Positions 54,901-63,384 of a DNA stretch of 64,000 nucleotides are shown piece after piece. Both the position numbers and the translations under genes were made by a program. The notes beneath the pieces are model-generated. The model was not told the origin of the DNA and did no database searches. It was given only the letters and a program-made list of their open reading frames with translations. Source of the stretch: Amyelois transitella (lineage: Eukaryota > Arthropoda > Insecta > Lepidoptera > Pyralidae); contig NC_083536.1 in the NCBI RefSeq assembly GCF_032362555.1, positions 2,914,001 through 2,978,000 on the forward strand, given 5' to 3'. The number at the start of each line of letters is the position of its first letter. The stretch's first letter is position 1.

Positions 54901-55295
54901 GTGTGAAATTGAGTGACAGGATAAGGAACAGCGTGATAAGGGAATGTTGTGATGTGAAAGAAGATGTAGTTACAGGAATAGAAAAGGGTATGTTAAGATG
55001 GTTCGGTCATGTGGAGAGGATGAATGAAAGCAGGTTGACTAAGCAGATATACAAGGAGAGTGTGGAGGGAAAGGTCGGAGTGGGAAGACCTAGACGAACG
55101 TATCTTGATCAAATTAAGGACGTCCTGGTAAAGGGTCAGGTCAAAAGTACCCGAAACCGCCGAGCTTGTATGAAGAGAGTTATGAATGTGGACGAAGCGA
55201 AAGAAGTATGCAGAGATCGTGGCAAGTGGAAAGAGGTAGTCTCTGCCTACCCCTCCGGGAAAGAGGCGTGATTTTATGTATGTATGTATGTATGT
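51991..55295 (+). mobile_element. RTE-like LINE copy 2, coding-intact
   Basis: 3.3 kb between two copies of aataagcaaaa (11 bp, the same length as for copy 1). It lacks the outer ~130 bp of the 5' leader present in copy 1 but keeps the entire ORF and 3' tail (tatg)n. Inserted in a Tc1-like element. Confidence 0.95.
52110..55271 (+). CDS. RTE-like endonuclease-reverse transcriptase, intact
   Basis: 1053 codons without a break. APE endonuclease (about residues 50-290): ATMNVRGGMKDK, LCVNETKRKG (catalytic Glu), MLGDFNGW, DSDHLLVISR. RT (about 530-800): AAGCDRVSVEML, NYRGISLLSVVGKLY, AGFRKGMGCTDQ, CTFVDLEKAYDRVER, GVRQGCVASPWLFNLFMD, LLYADDQVILASS. The C-terminal LMYGSESWVWQKK and WFGHVERMNESRL...GRPRRTYLDQ regions are those of RTE-like elements often mis-annotated as host genes (craniofacial development protein 2-like). 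Start may be 52110 or the Met about 20 codons later. It should drive target-primed reverse transcription of its own RNA. Nearly identical to copy 1, so recently active. Confidence 0.95.
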   Translation: MRGSAGADKNFSLASRGNRIMNLKKHINGGDGVRTPSRLVPGGSGMRSAESRFATMNVRGGMKDKIEEVCQMMDERRLDVLCVNETKRKGCDATQHGPYTAYWSGISSTSRGCQGVGLILSARMAECVNEYECVSPRLLWIRLKVGITRIFVLGVYAPWDVGSRGTTSAKSENEEFWNSVREVLKVTKPNEKIIMLGDFNGWVGVKRDGYEKVLGAFGDEKVNDNGRSVLEICLEWDLFVSNSMFQHKEIHTYTRVEGILKSMIDFVIVDERLKNKVLDTRAYRGAGIDSDHLLVISRIRGIFNRWRHRVREQTSALERVKVENLQDMDVGKKYINRLKDEFEDLDEMSDIEDGWKEFKERIVKVAVEVCGVSRRRKGKNHKNAWMSKDVQELVRLKKKAWLDLLAAKANLRMQEVIDEDVNEARKEYKKMKDLVKKAVIRKKEEYKEDFDKRLSEDFQSNLKVFWKSVRSARGNTITRELTRIRCQDGSVVKGEECVLKIWKDYFESLFEKKEGNKKDFCYSEEKENEMEGEIEMFEIVEALKSMKAGKAAGCDRVSVEMLKAGKGVVASQLYCLFNLCWRSGRVPKDWCKAVIVPLYKGKGSQLDCKNYRGISLLSVVGKLYAKVLINRVRNETDDKIWDAQAGFRKGMGCTDQVFSLRCIAEKFLAKSQKVYCTFVDLEKAYDRVERNELWSALSMHGVSSLLIRALKSLYEDSSACVRINGAHTEWFKIEKGVRQGCVASPWLFNLFMDSCLTDLKESKSGLRMNELLVKCLLYADDQVILASSAEELQEMVNCMHEALKEKGMKVNVSKTKTLVFEMEKEMTACNILIGGEKVEQVKEFVYLGSKFTSDGKYDSDIERRVNAGNMVNGALHAFMSSQKLSKKARLAVHRGVLVPTLMYGSESWVWQKKHESRINAVEMRALRSMMGVKLSDRIRNSVIRECCDVKEDVVTGIEKGMLRWFGHVERMNESRLTKQIYKESVEGKVGVGRPRRTYLDQIKDVLVKGQVKSTRNRRACMKRVMNVDEAKEVCRDRGKWKEVVSAYPSGKEA

Positions 55296-55306
55296 AATAA
55301 GCAAAA

Positions 55307-55740
55307 ACGTTTAGAATTTGCTCGGTAGTATTTGGATTTTGACTGGAAAAAAGCGATATTTACGGACAAAAAGTTCGTTTACGTCATCGCAACACGGTAG
55401 GCTTCATTTAAGGCGAAGAAATGCAACTCGGTATGAAGAAAAAAATATTGTGCCAAATATGGAGTCTGGACGCATATCTGTAAATATGTGGGGCTGGATG
55501 AGTGCTGCTGGACCTGGGGAACAGGTGTGGATAGCAGGACGCGCTACAGCTGCTCATTATGTGCAAGTGCTGCAAGAAACCATGTTACCAACTGTGTGGT
55601 GTATTTATCCGATTGATGATATGCCAACAATATCATTTGTGCAAGACAACTGCCCTGTGCATCGAGTCCATATAGTGCGTGAAAGGTTCTGCCAATTTAT
55701 ATTAAAAGTACTAATTACTTGGATAGTATTTTAAGGACAG
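55307..55740 (+). pseudogene. Tc1-like transposase, catalytic part, truncated
   Basis: Continues the Tc1-like protein beyond the RTE: EFARQYLDFDW-like start, AIFTDKKFVYVI (first catalytic Asp), RISVNMWGWMSAAGPGEQVWI, then PTISFVQDNCPVHRVHIVRE (second Asp). It ends in unrelated hydrophobic residues before the SPDLNPIE block with the third acidic residue, so the domain is incomplete. Frames are shifted at the start (55318-55400). Confidence 0.85.
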
Positions 55741-56160
55741 CTTCAATATCTTTTCTTTATGAAAACGAATAATTAAGCTGTAACTTTAATAACAGGAGAT
55801 AAGTAGATGATACAATTAGTGTATGCTGTATGTATAGCTTTATATAATCATCAATATGTAAACAAAACTATAGGTAAACTGTTTCAATAAAATTTACTAA
55901 TTTTAATTATTGAATGTTTTATTTTGCTCCCTTTGGTTTAATATTTCTTGCTGATTTCCGTGTTTGAAGACACAGGTATTGTAATTCTTAGATGTCAGTT
56001 AGTTAGTTAGTTTAAATGGCACCTTGAAACATTGAAAATTGTGTAACAATATTTTTTTGTTTTTTAAATAAACAAAAAATATTCCTTGAATAACTTCGAA
56101 ATCCAAGTAACGCTAGTAACTAGAACAAGCAAGTGTGAGCAAACGAGATTATCTACACTA
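55735..56160. other. AT-rich stretch, no gene
   Basis: Possibly the decayed 3' end of the Tc1-like element. A short agttagttagtt tract is at about 55998-56010. Its last part, 56130-56149 (caagtgtgagcaaacgagat), is an imperfect inverted match to 57511-57529. Confidence 0.5.
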
Positions 56161-56340
56161 TCTACACTTCTACACTAATATTATAAAGAGGAAAACTTTG
56201 TTTGTTTGGTTGTAATGAATAGGCTCAAAAACTACTGGACCGATTTTAAAAATTCTTTCACCATTCGAAAGCTACATTATCCACGAGTAACATAGACTAA
56301 TAAAAATAATTGGCAAAACAGCGTTTGCCGGGTCAGCTAG
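56161..56340 (+). mobile_element. Short Helitron-like element
   Basis: 180 bp between A and T, starting tctacacttctacactaata and ending in a ggcaaa/tttgcc hairpin followed by CTAG. The first part resembles the larger Helitrons (actaatattataaag, gtttgtttg, aaactactg) but the 3' half is different, so it is a distinct subfamily. Confidence 0.8.
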
Positions 56341-56350
56341 TCTAATATAT

Positions 56351-57497
56351 GGGTCAGGCCGCGAAAATTGTCAATTGTATCACAAAAGTAACACAAGACA
56401 TTTTGAGTTACCATAACACAAATGTAACCCAAAAGCAACGAACATTTTGGGTAAAGTTCGTTTCAGATTGGTGACTAAAATAACCTTAACGAATATAAGT
56501 AAGTAACTGTAGTAAAAATGAAGTAGGTAATGAAAAAGTAAATAAATAAATATATACGCGACAAATTACACAGATTGAGTTAGCCTCGAAGTAAGTTCGA
56601 GACTTTTGTTACGAGATACTAACTCTCTCAATGATAGTAAGGCTCTCAAATAACGCAATACCTACAACCAAAACAATGACTTATATTTTTTCTGTTTGCC
56701 TATTTATCTGGCTGGAAGAAGCACGACGGAGAGGAATTAAACATCAATAATTATTATTTCAACGGGAGATTGTAGCTAGCACCATTTAAACTAAACGACT
56801 TTCAATTCACAGAATGTGAATGCGGCTTTACAAATCTATTGTGTTACGCAACACGTAAATTTGTGTTACAATAACACAGAAGTAATACAAGCGTAACACA
56901 TATGTCATACAAAAGCAACACAAAAGTAAAATATTTAAAATATTTTTTGGTTATAACTTGGTTATTTATTACAATTAGACGCTTATGAGTGATTCCACGC
57001 ACACTTTAAAACACTTTGCATAGAAATTCGGTACAAAAATAAACAAATCTCTGTTACTTACCTTCAAAATCACAATTTTAATTTTTTTATTCAATCAGAG
57101 CAAGTTATGTAACGGACTTTCAAAATGCCTCCTGTGACAAAACAACATTGTCTGCCTTTTTTACATTTATACGTCGGTAACAGTGATGCCATATTAATAC
57201 TTTGTTTTGCTATTTGGTAGTTTTAATCAAAACAATGGGTATAAATTCGTCACACAAAAAAAAATGTAACACAAAAGTAAAACGCTTTTTTTATTTTAAA
57301 CTGTCGTCAAACAAGTTATATCTGGAATTTTTGCACCGGTATTACAGTAACAGTAGGGGCTATCATATTACTATTCGATGGTAAACATATATTTAAGGTA
57401 TACTTTACAATTTATGGAGTATATCTTCATAATGGTAGTTAGACAAAAAGCGACCAAAAGTCACACAAAAAAATTGACAATTTCGGCGGCCTTACCC
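56351..57497. mobile_element. Unclassified inverted-repeat DNA transposon, non-autonomous
   Basis: Ends are imperfect inverted repeats of about 32 bp: gggtcaggccgcgaaaattg on the left, gggtaaggccgccgaaattg on the right in reverse complement. atat flanks both sides (56347-56350, 57498-57501), a likely 4-bp target duplication, though TA cannot be ruled out. The interior is AT-rich, encodes nothing, and repeats words like aaaagtaacacaa many times. A SINE tail fragment lies inside. Superfamily unknown. Confidence 0.7.
56551..56630 (-). repeat. SINE 3' tail fragment
   Basis: Matches the tail half of the SINE at 32798-33032 (acaaattacacagattgagt, then tagcctcgaagtaagtt) with a few differences. The tRNA-like head is absent. 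Confidence 0.85.
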
Positions 57498-58400
57498 ATA
57501 TGTATCTTAGATCTCACTTGCTCACACTAAGTAATAAAATTTCTACCCAATAACTTTCAAAGGAACCACTACCTATGTTAGGGTTGTGTGCAGACAAACT
57601 TTCAACCTTATTGAAATAACATAAGTCTGGCAGTCGCAGGCTTCCCTCTATAGGCAAATCTTATGCAAATAATGAGAGACGACGATATCTCGATCGACAA
57701 TTATCGGGCCCAGTTCGGCCATCGTTGATTACCGTCTCTTTCTGTTTTGTTATGTTATATGTCATAGAATAATAAACTGTTTTACTTAGTAATCATTGGT
57801 ATTAAAGACCGTATTCATTTGATGGAATATATATATTTTTTTTAAATATGCATGTGTGTGTGTATCTAGTGGAACCACAGTGCACGCTATTTTAGTTTTA
57901 GTGTTAGAGTTGCCAATGTAAACATAAAGCTGTGACATTTTTAATTTTTAAAAATATAACGCGATAAGTTCTTCCCGCTTTTATAAGCTTAATCTAAAAT
58001 TAATAATACAATACTGAGGTGAAAGTGTTATCTACGAAAATAAGCTCATATTTACATTGGAATACATCACTTTATTGTGGATTATGCAAACCCAAAAACC
58101 AGCACTGATAAACGCACGAGATACATTTGAACACCTGAAGCAGAAAGCGAGGAGTACGTCCTAGCTGTACAGAACAAAGAAAGTATCCATCCCTATAAGG
58201 TACAAATTTATATATTGTTATAACCTCAATGATAAGGTGACTAAGCAACTGCACTACGTATTGATATTACTTGTGCTGCCATCTCGTGACATCCTAAATA
58301 ACTAATCAATACTGTACACCACGCCATCTAGCGGTATACATCGGAACGAAAACCACCCAGCAGATATATAAACCCTAGACATTTAGCTACTTGCCCAAAG
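57498..58400. other. No gene; includes LINE 5' leader
   Basis: Mixed AT-rich sequence. 57511-57529 is an inverted match to 56130-56149. From perhaps 58260 it is likely the 5' UTR of the following LINE (gccatctagcggtatacatc and ttagctacttgcccaaag just before the ATG). Nothing else is recognisable. Confidence 0.5.
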
Positions 58401-60938
58401 ATGGCGCTACTGTGCGCAGGTTGTAAACAATCTATACCTGACAGGCGATTTTTATCCTGCCAATTGTGTCACCAAACCTTTGACCTTGAATGCGCTAATG
58501 TTAGTGAGGGTCGATTTTATAATACCATGACTATAGAACACAAAAAACAATGGAAATGCCACTATTGCAGGTCCAAAGAACCAAAAGTTGGTAATAGCAA
58601 CACCCCTATTTTGCCCAAAAATCGGGAAAACCCACCTATACAACAAAACTTGGCAAATGACCACCCAATTACATCAATAGATCCAGTCACTTCTGATTCA
58701 AATGTTACCATAAGGAAAAAAATCTCCTACTGTAAAGAAGATAGCTCTGAACTAGAGGATTTCTCGGCGAACTCTCTCCAGGGGAATACAATTGCACCAA
58801 TGAGCGACGAATCTATATTTGAAAATACAAAAACTTTATACCATTGTAAAGATGACGATCTACTGACGCTAAGAAACTTCAAAATAATATTACAAGAAAA
58901 TAATAATTATATGCTATCGGCTTTAAGAATATCTGTTCAAGAGGAAATAAAAAAAGCAGTTGCAGATTTAAAGTATGATTTACATCAAGAAATAGAAAAT
59001 AAAATACGGGTACAAACTCAAGAAAATTTAGAAATAGTAAATATCAAAATAACACTGCTAGAAGAAGAATGCCGAAATATTAAAGAAGAATATAAAAAAC
59101 TACAAGAAAATTTTGATAACACGAAATTGAATAAACCTACACAATCTGACAGTCGGGAAAAAAATTTAGTACTGCATGGGCTACCTGTCCATCATTGGGA
59201 ATCTGAAGATGAAATAATAGAAAGAATTAAAAATATTTTTGGTGGAATATTGAATGTAAATTTAAACGGATACATAGAAGAAATCTCCCAAAAGAGCCCC
59301 CAAGTAACGTCAAAAAATAATATTCCTTCTAAATCTAGAGTATTGAACACTTTGTTCCTAAATCCTGCCAGCTATGAAGAAATAAATAGTATATTGAAAA
59401 ACCTTAAAAATAAATATTCATTCGGAATAGATGAAATTCCCTTGATGTTGTTAAAGAAATGCGCTGATGAGTTAACAGTCCCTTATACTATACTTATAAA
59501 TCAATCCTTTACTGAAGGCATATTTCCGGATTTGCTAAAAATTTCTCTAATCAAACCCATACACAAAAAAGGTCCTACCACAGACATTAATAATTATCGA
59601 CCGATATCTCTTTTACCGGCGTCAGCGAGAGTGTTTGAATCGGCTATGGTAAAACGTTTAAGTGACTTCTATGAAAAATACAACGTGCTCCATGAAAATC
59701 AGAATGGATTCAGGAAAAATTTCTCCACCACCTTAGCGATTTATAAATTCACACTAAAAATATTCGAAAACATTGATCAGAAAAAATACTCATTAGGACT
59801 CCTCCTAGACATGAGTAAGGCTTACGATAGAGTAAATCACGATATTCTGCTTAACAAATTATTTGATTCAGGAATTAGAGGCACGGCACTTAACTGGTTC
59901 AAATCATATCTCGAAAAACGTGTACAACACGTCGAACTTAGGTATACAAACTTTGAATCGGGTAAAATAGAAATTATAAGGTCAAATAGAGCAGTTTCCA
60001 CCGGCTCTATTCCGCAGGGTAGTGTCTTAGGGTGTATTCTGTTTCTCATATACATCAATGACCTCCCAGACGAAATCAAAGAAGAGTGCATACTCTTTGC
60101 GGACGATGTATCGGTTTTACTATCCTGTTCTGATGAAGTTGAACTAGAAAATAAATTAAATATTACTATGGATAGTATAATAAATTGGTTGGATACACAT
60201 AACTTAGAACTTAATTTAAATAAAACTAAATTACTACAATTTAAACCATCACAAAAAAGACCATTGCAGTTGGATTTTAATTATAAGAATACTAATTTAA
60301 AAACAGTCGACACGGCGACCTTATTGGGGATCGAATTAGATACCAACATGACTTGGAAACCACATATTCAGAAACTAAAAAATAAGATTTCATCTTTTAC
60401 TTATGCATTACACCAACTTAAACGGGTAACTGACCTAAAAACCTGCCTTGCCGCTTATTATGCATATGCCCACTCCAGACTGTCATATGGCATAGTTATA
60501 TGGGGAAACTCTTGTACAATTAATGATATATTTACGCTACAAAAGAAAATCGTTAGAATACTCGTAAATATTGACCAGATGACATCCTGCAGAACATATT
60601 TCATAAAACATAAAATTCTTACCTTAACATCTATATATATTCTAGAAGCATGCAAATTTGTGAGGAAGCATGAGGCTCTGTATATACGAAGGATAAATAG
60701 AAACAAAAGAAATAATAGAGACCTCAACATACTAGAAAGACCAATCACTAAAATGAAACTTGTTTCTTCCAGCCCTCATCATATGGCTATAAAAATATAT
60801 AACCATATCCCGAATTATATAAAAAATATTAAAAAAATCCCTATATTTGCGAAAGATCTTAAAAATCTACTCGTAGGTAAATGTTATTATGATATTTCTG
60901 AATTTTTCGACGATAAATTCCCTACCAATTCACTTTGA
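58401..60938 (+). CDS. LINE ORF1-reverse transcriptase fusion lacking endonuclease
   Basis: One uninterrupted 845-codon frame. Residues 1-57 are a PHD-like zinc finger (LCAGCKQSIPDRRFLSCQLC ... WKCHYC). A coiled coil spans about 155-245. An RRM-like start (KNLVLHGLPVHHWESEDEII) is typical of LINE ORF1. Then, without a stop, RT blocks follow: SFGIDEIPLMLLKK, NNYRPISLLPASARVFE, ENQNGFRKNFSTTLAI, LLLDMSKAYDRVNHD, GSIPQGSVLGCILFLIYIND, ECILFADDVSVLL (about 570), LLGIELDTNMTWKPH and a full C-terminus. The APE endonuclease expected between ORF1 and RT is absent. The 3' end is a (gaatct)n-like tail to about 61118. Probably an internal deletion that kept the frame; it lies inside the Transib remnant. 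Confidence 0.88.
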   Translation: MALLCAGCKQSIPDRRFLSCQLCHQTFDLECANVSEGRFYNTMTIEHKKQWKCHYCRSKEPKVGNSNTPILPKNRENPPIQQNLANDHPITSIDPVTSDSNVTIRKKISYCKEDSSELEDFSANSLQGNTIAPMSDESIFENTKTLYHCKDDDLLTLRNFKIILQENNNYMLSALRISVQEEIKKAVADLKYDLHQEIENKIRVQTQENLEIVNIKITLLEEECRNIKEEYKKLQENFDNTKLNKPTQSDSREKNLVLHGLPVHHWESEDEIIERIKNIFGGILNVNLNGYIEEISQKSPQVTSKNNIPSKSRVLNTLFLNPASYEEINSILKNLKNKYSFGIDEIPLMLLKKCADELTVPYTILINQSFTEGIFPDLLKISLIKPIHKKGPTTDINNYRPISLLPASARVFESAMVKRLSDFYEKYNVLHENQNGFRKNFSTTLAIYKFTLKIFENIDQKKYSLGLLLDMSKAYDRVNHDILLNKLFDSGIRGTALNWFKSYLEKRVQHVELRYTNFESGKIEIIRSNRAVSTGSIPQGSVLGCILFLIYINDLPDEIKEECILFADDVSVLLSCSDEVELENKLNITMDSIINWLDTHNLELNLNKTKLLQFKPSQKRPLQLDFNYKNTNLKTVDTATLLGIELDTNMTWKPHIQKLKNKISSFTYALHQLKRVTDLKTCLAAYYAYAHSRLSYGIVIWGNSCTINDIFTLQKKIVRILVNIDQMTSCRTYFIKHKILTLTSIYILEACKFVRKHEALYIRRINRNKRNNRDLNILERPITKMKLVSSSPHHMAIKIYNHIPNYIKNIKKIPIFAKDLKNLLVGKCYYDISEFFDDKFPTNSL

Positions 60939-61082
60939 TTTCTTTATTACAAATAAAGCGAAAATCTGTAAATCAAATTTAATTTGTAAGTAATGTGGCA
61001 ACTAGTTGCCCTCATGTTTGCAGTGCCCTTGCAGGGCGTCACTTGTACCTACTATTTATTTAACAACTTATAACTTGTGACT

Positions 61083-61118
61083 TGCAATAAATAAATCTGA
61101 ATCTGAATCTGAATCTTT
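61083..61118 (+). repeat. 3' tail repeats of the LINE at 58.4 kb
   Basis: aataaataaatctgaatctgaatctgaatc-type short repeats mark the 3' end. Sequence after it (about 61125 on) is Transib again. 60939-61082 is the 3' UTR. Confidence 0.8.
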
Positions 61119-61129
61119 TAACCCGTAAG

Positions 61130-61513
61130 AATTTTAAAACTATGACTGCAGATATGAACGCGATCGTACAAAGAAGGTTCAGAGAAGAACTTGGATTAAA
61201 TATAGATAAACCAAAGCAAATTACTGGCAACACTAATGATGGTAATACGGCCAGGAGATTTTTTCAAAATTACCAATGTTCATCAGAAATCACTGGTATA
61301 GATGAGGAATTAATTAAACGATTGTATATAATACTTCAGGTTATGTCAAGCGGTAGAGATATTGATGTCACGAAATTTGGTCAATATGCATTTGATACAG
61401 TACAACTGTATGTTAATAAATATAAATGGTATTATATGCCATCTTCGGTGCACAAGGTGTTAATTCATGGTGAAAGTATTATACGACATTTCTCATTTTT
61501 GCCTCTTGGACAA
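61130..61513 (+). pseudogene. Transib transposase, middle-C-terminal island
   Basis: Continues the Transib protein after 9.5 kb of insertions: IVQRRFREELGLNIDKPK, then the family block GNTNDGNTARRFFQN, ITGIDEELIKRLYIILQVM, and YKWYYMPSSVHKVLIHGES...LPLGQ. It is open throughout. It ends at the TA target of an ISL2EU-like element, after which the last part of the protein follows at 62433. Confidence 0.78.
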
Positions 61514-61837
61514 TAGGCTATTTTACACCATGTAAAAAAAAATATAAAAATGCACGTATCTTATAGATTTTGTAAAAAATAAAAGAAAAACATCGATCAT
61601 TATTCATAAAAGTGCAATATGGATTTTATAATTCAATTTAAAAAATCCTCTTTTTTAATCTGTTCTTCAAAAGTCGAAAACGCTATCCGCCATGTTGGGT
61701 ACTGACGTGACGTCATACTTTTAGTAAACAAATATCGAATCGAAAACATATTGATGATGTCAGGCTCTGTTTATTTTGAAATTTTAAAATTTCTATCACG
61801 TTTTTGGGTTTTTACTCTTTAATAATTTAATAGAATC

Positions 61838-61965
61838 ATGGAAGACGGTTTTGTGAAAGCAGACAATATAAATCTACCGAGGATTAATACGTTGATGGTG
61901 GCGAAATTTTTTGCGTCCAATCCCGATTTCTGTTCTGCTGAGTTAAGAAATGTTAAAACAGCGAT
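61838..61965 (+). pseudogene. First exon of an ISL2EU-type YqaJ-associated gene
   Basis: From the ATG at 61838: 42 codons reading MEDGFVKADN, NLPRINTLMVAKFFASNPDF and CSAELRNVKTA, then a donor AT|GTAAGT at 61966. This N-terminus resembles insect proteins that carry SWIM/YqaJ-type domains and travel with ISL2EU transposons; this is from memory. The rest of the gene has been deleted. Confidence 0.55.
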
Positions 61966-62046
61966 GTAAGTATTTATTGTATTAAACATTCTCTTACAAT
62001 ACACAATTATAATAGGTAAATTATTACACAACCAATCTAACATAAC

Positions 62047-62193
62047 CTATTTTGGATCTCTTCTTGCTAATTTCAACCAAGTGTTTCTCATTTTAATATC
62101 ACTTGGCAGTGGAATCCACAATTTTTCTGGTGTTTTTATACTTGTATTCTTGCATTCAGGAACAAGACACCAACAATATGTATTGTAATTCAT
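62047..62193 (-). pseudogene. THAP-domain first exon
   Basis: From the ATG at 62193: CWCLVPECKNTSIKTPEKLW, IPLPSDIKMRNTWLKLARRD, the first half of a THAP zinc-binding DNA-binding domain (Cys pair CLVPEC and the conserved Trp). It ends at TAG|GTTATG, either a stop or a weak donor; the C..H half of the domain is missing. In ISL2EU elements the transposase starts with a THAP domain. Confidence 0.65.
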
Positions 62194-62432
62194 TATTACA
62201 AAAATCTTTTTACTTTAGTCTTACGTAGAGCCGTATTGTTTACTAAAAGTATGACGTCACGAGTCAAAACAGCATGGCGGATGGCGTTTTCGCGCGAAAA
62301 TACAAAATCATAAATAATAAATCGTTTTTAGAGCACTTTTCGGCTTCAAAAAATTTTAATAAAAATTCTATAGGTATAACACAGTCTCAGGATTGATTTA
62401 AAACAGTTTTCAAAAAAGAGTGTAATAGCCTA

Positions 62433-62567
62433 TTCTTAGAAGACGCTCTGGAGTCAAGAAACAAAGACTACAGGGAGTTCAGGCTTCATCATGCAAGAAA
62501 ATGTTCGAGGACAGCTACAAATGAAGATGTTTTACACACACTTTTATATACCTCTAATCCATATATT
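62433..62567 (+). pseudogene. Transib transposase, C-terminal island
   Basis: Reads LEDALESRNKDYREFRLHHARKC, then SRTATNEDVLHTLLYTSNPYIS, and is cut by an RTE fragment. The ESxNKxxRxFRxxxAR pattern matches the region around the catalytic glutamate of RAG1, which is the best single piece of evidence for the Transib identity. Its frame is offset by one base from the previous island, so a small indel lies at the ISL2EU-like insertion site. Confidence 0.8.
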
Positions 62568-63382
62568 TCATACATACATACATACATACATAAAATCACG
62601 CCTCTTTCCCGGAGGGGTAGGCAGAGACTACCTCTTTCCACTTGCCACGATCTCTGCATATTTCCTTCGCTTCATCCACATTCATAACTCTCTTCATGCA
62701 AGCTCGGCGGTTTCGGGTACTTTTGACCTGGCCCTTTACCAGGACGTCCAAGATACGTTCGTCTAGGTCTTCCCACGCCGACCTTTCCCTCCACACCCTC
62801 CATGTATATCTGCTTAGTCAACCTGTTTTCATTCATCCTCTCCACATGACCGAACCATCTCAACATACCCTTTTCTATTCCTGTAACTACATCTTCTTTC
62901 ACATCACAACATTCCCTTATCACGCTGTTCCTTATCCGGTCTTAATTTCACACCCAACATACTCCTTAACGCTCTCATTTCCACTGCATTTATTCTGCTT
63001 TCGTGCTTCTTTTGCCATACCCAACTATCACTCCCATACATTAATGTCGGGACCAACACGCCTCTTTGCACAGCCAGTCGAGCCTTTTTGGATAGTTTCT
63101 GACTGCTCATAAAGGCATGCAAAGCTACATTCACCACGTTCCCCGCGTTCACTCTCCTTTCAATATCACTATCACACTTGCCATCTGATGTAAACTTTGA
63201 TCCTAGATATACAAACTCTTTCACTTGCTCAACTTTTTCTCCTCCAATCAAAATATTACATGCTGTCATTTCTTTCTCCATTTCAAAAACCAGTGTTTTA
63301 GTTTTACTTATGTTCACTTTCATTCCTTTCTCTTTTAAAGCTTCATGCATACAGTTTACCATCTCCTGTAACTCCTCCGATG
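62568..63382 (-). pseudogene. RTE-like LINE copy 3, 5'-truncated
   Basis: 3' part of the same RTE family with a catacata tail at 62568. The frame from 63362 reads MVNCMHEALKEKGMKVN and VYLGSKFTSDGK to the IRN region, with breaks: a deletion near 62940 (the LSDRIRN motif) and a frame change near 62750 (GRPRRTYL). It ends just upstream of the active site by 5' truncation. More diverged than copies 1 and 2. An adjacent LINE tail (aaataaata) abuts it at about 63385. Confidence 0.9.
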
Positions 63383-63384
63383 AT

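Larger units (their letters stand above)
61516..62430. mobile_element. Deleted ISL2EU-like DNA transposon with two converging first exons
   Basis: 915 bp in a TA (61514-61515 and 62431-62432). Outer ends start ggctattttacac and ggctattacac. A longer inner inverted repeat includes a 25-bp exact match with tgacgtca (61707-61731 and 62236-62260), and gccat(g)ccgcc-like sequence next to it. Inside are a plus-strand exon (61838-61965) and a minus-strand THAP exon (62047-62193) facing each other. THAP transposase plus a YqaJ-type partner gene is the gene pair of ISL2EU elements. Confidence 0.68.

Noticed and set aside
54993..55304. Minus-strand ORFs under the RTE
   Set aside because: Antisense shadows; the same ones appear under each RTE copy because the DNA is nearly identical.
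57580..57800. Possible solo LTR (taataaactgttttac end)
   Set aside because: No matching second copy, no target duplication and no primer site could be seen.
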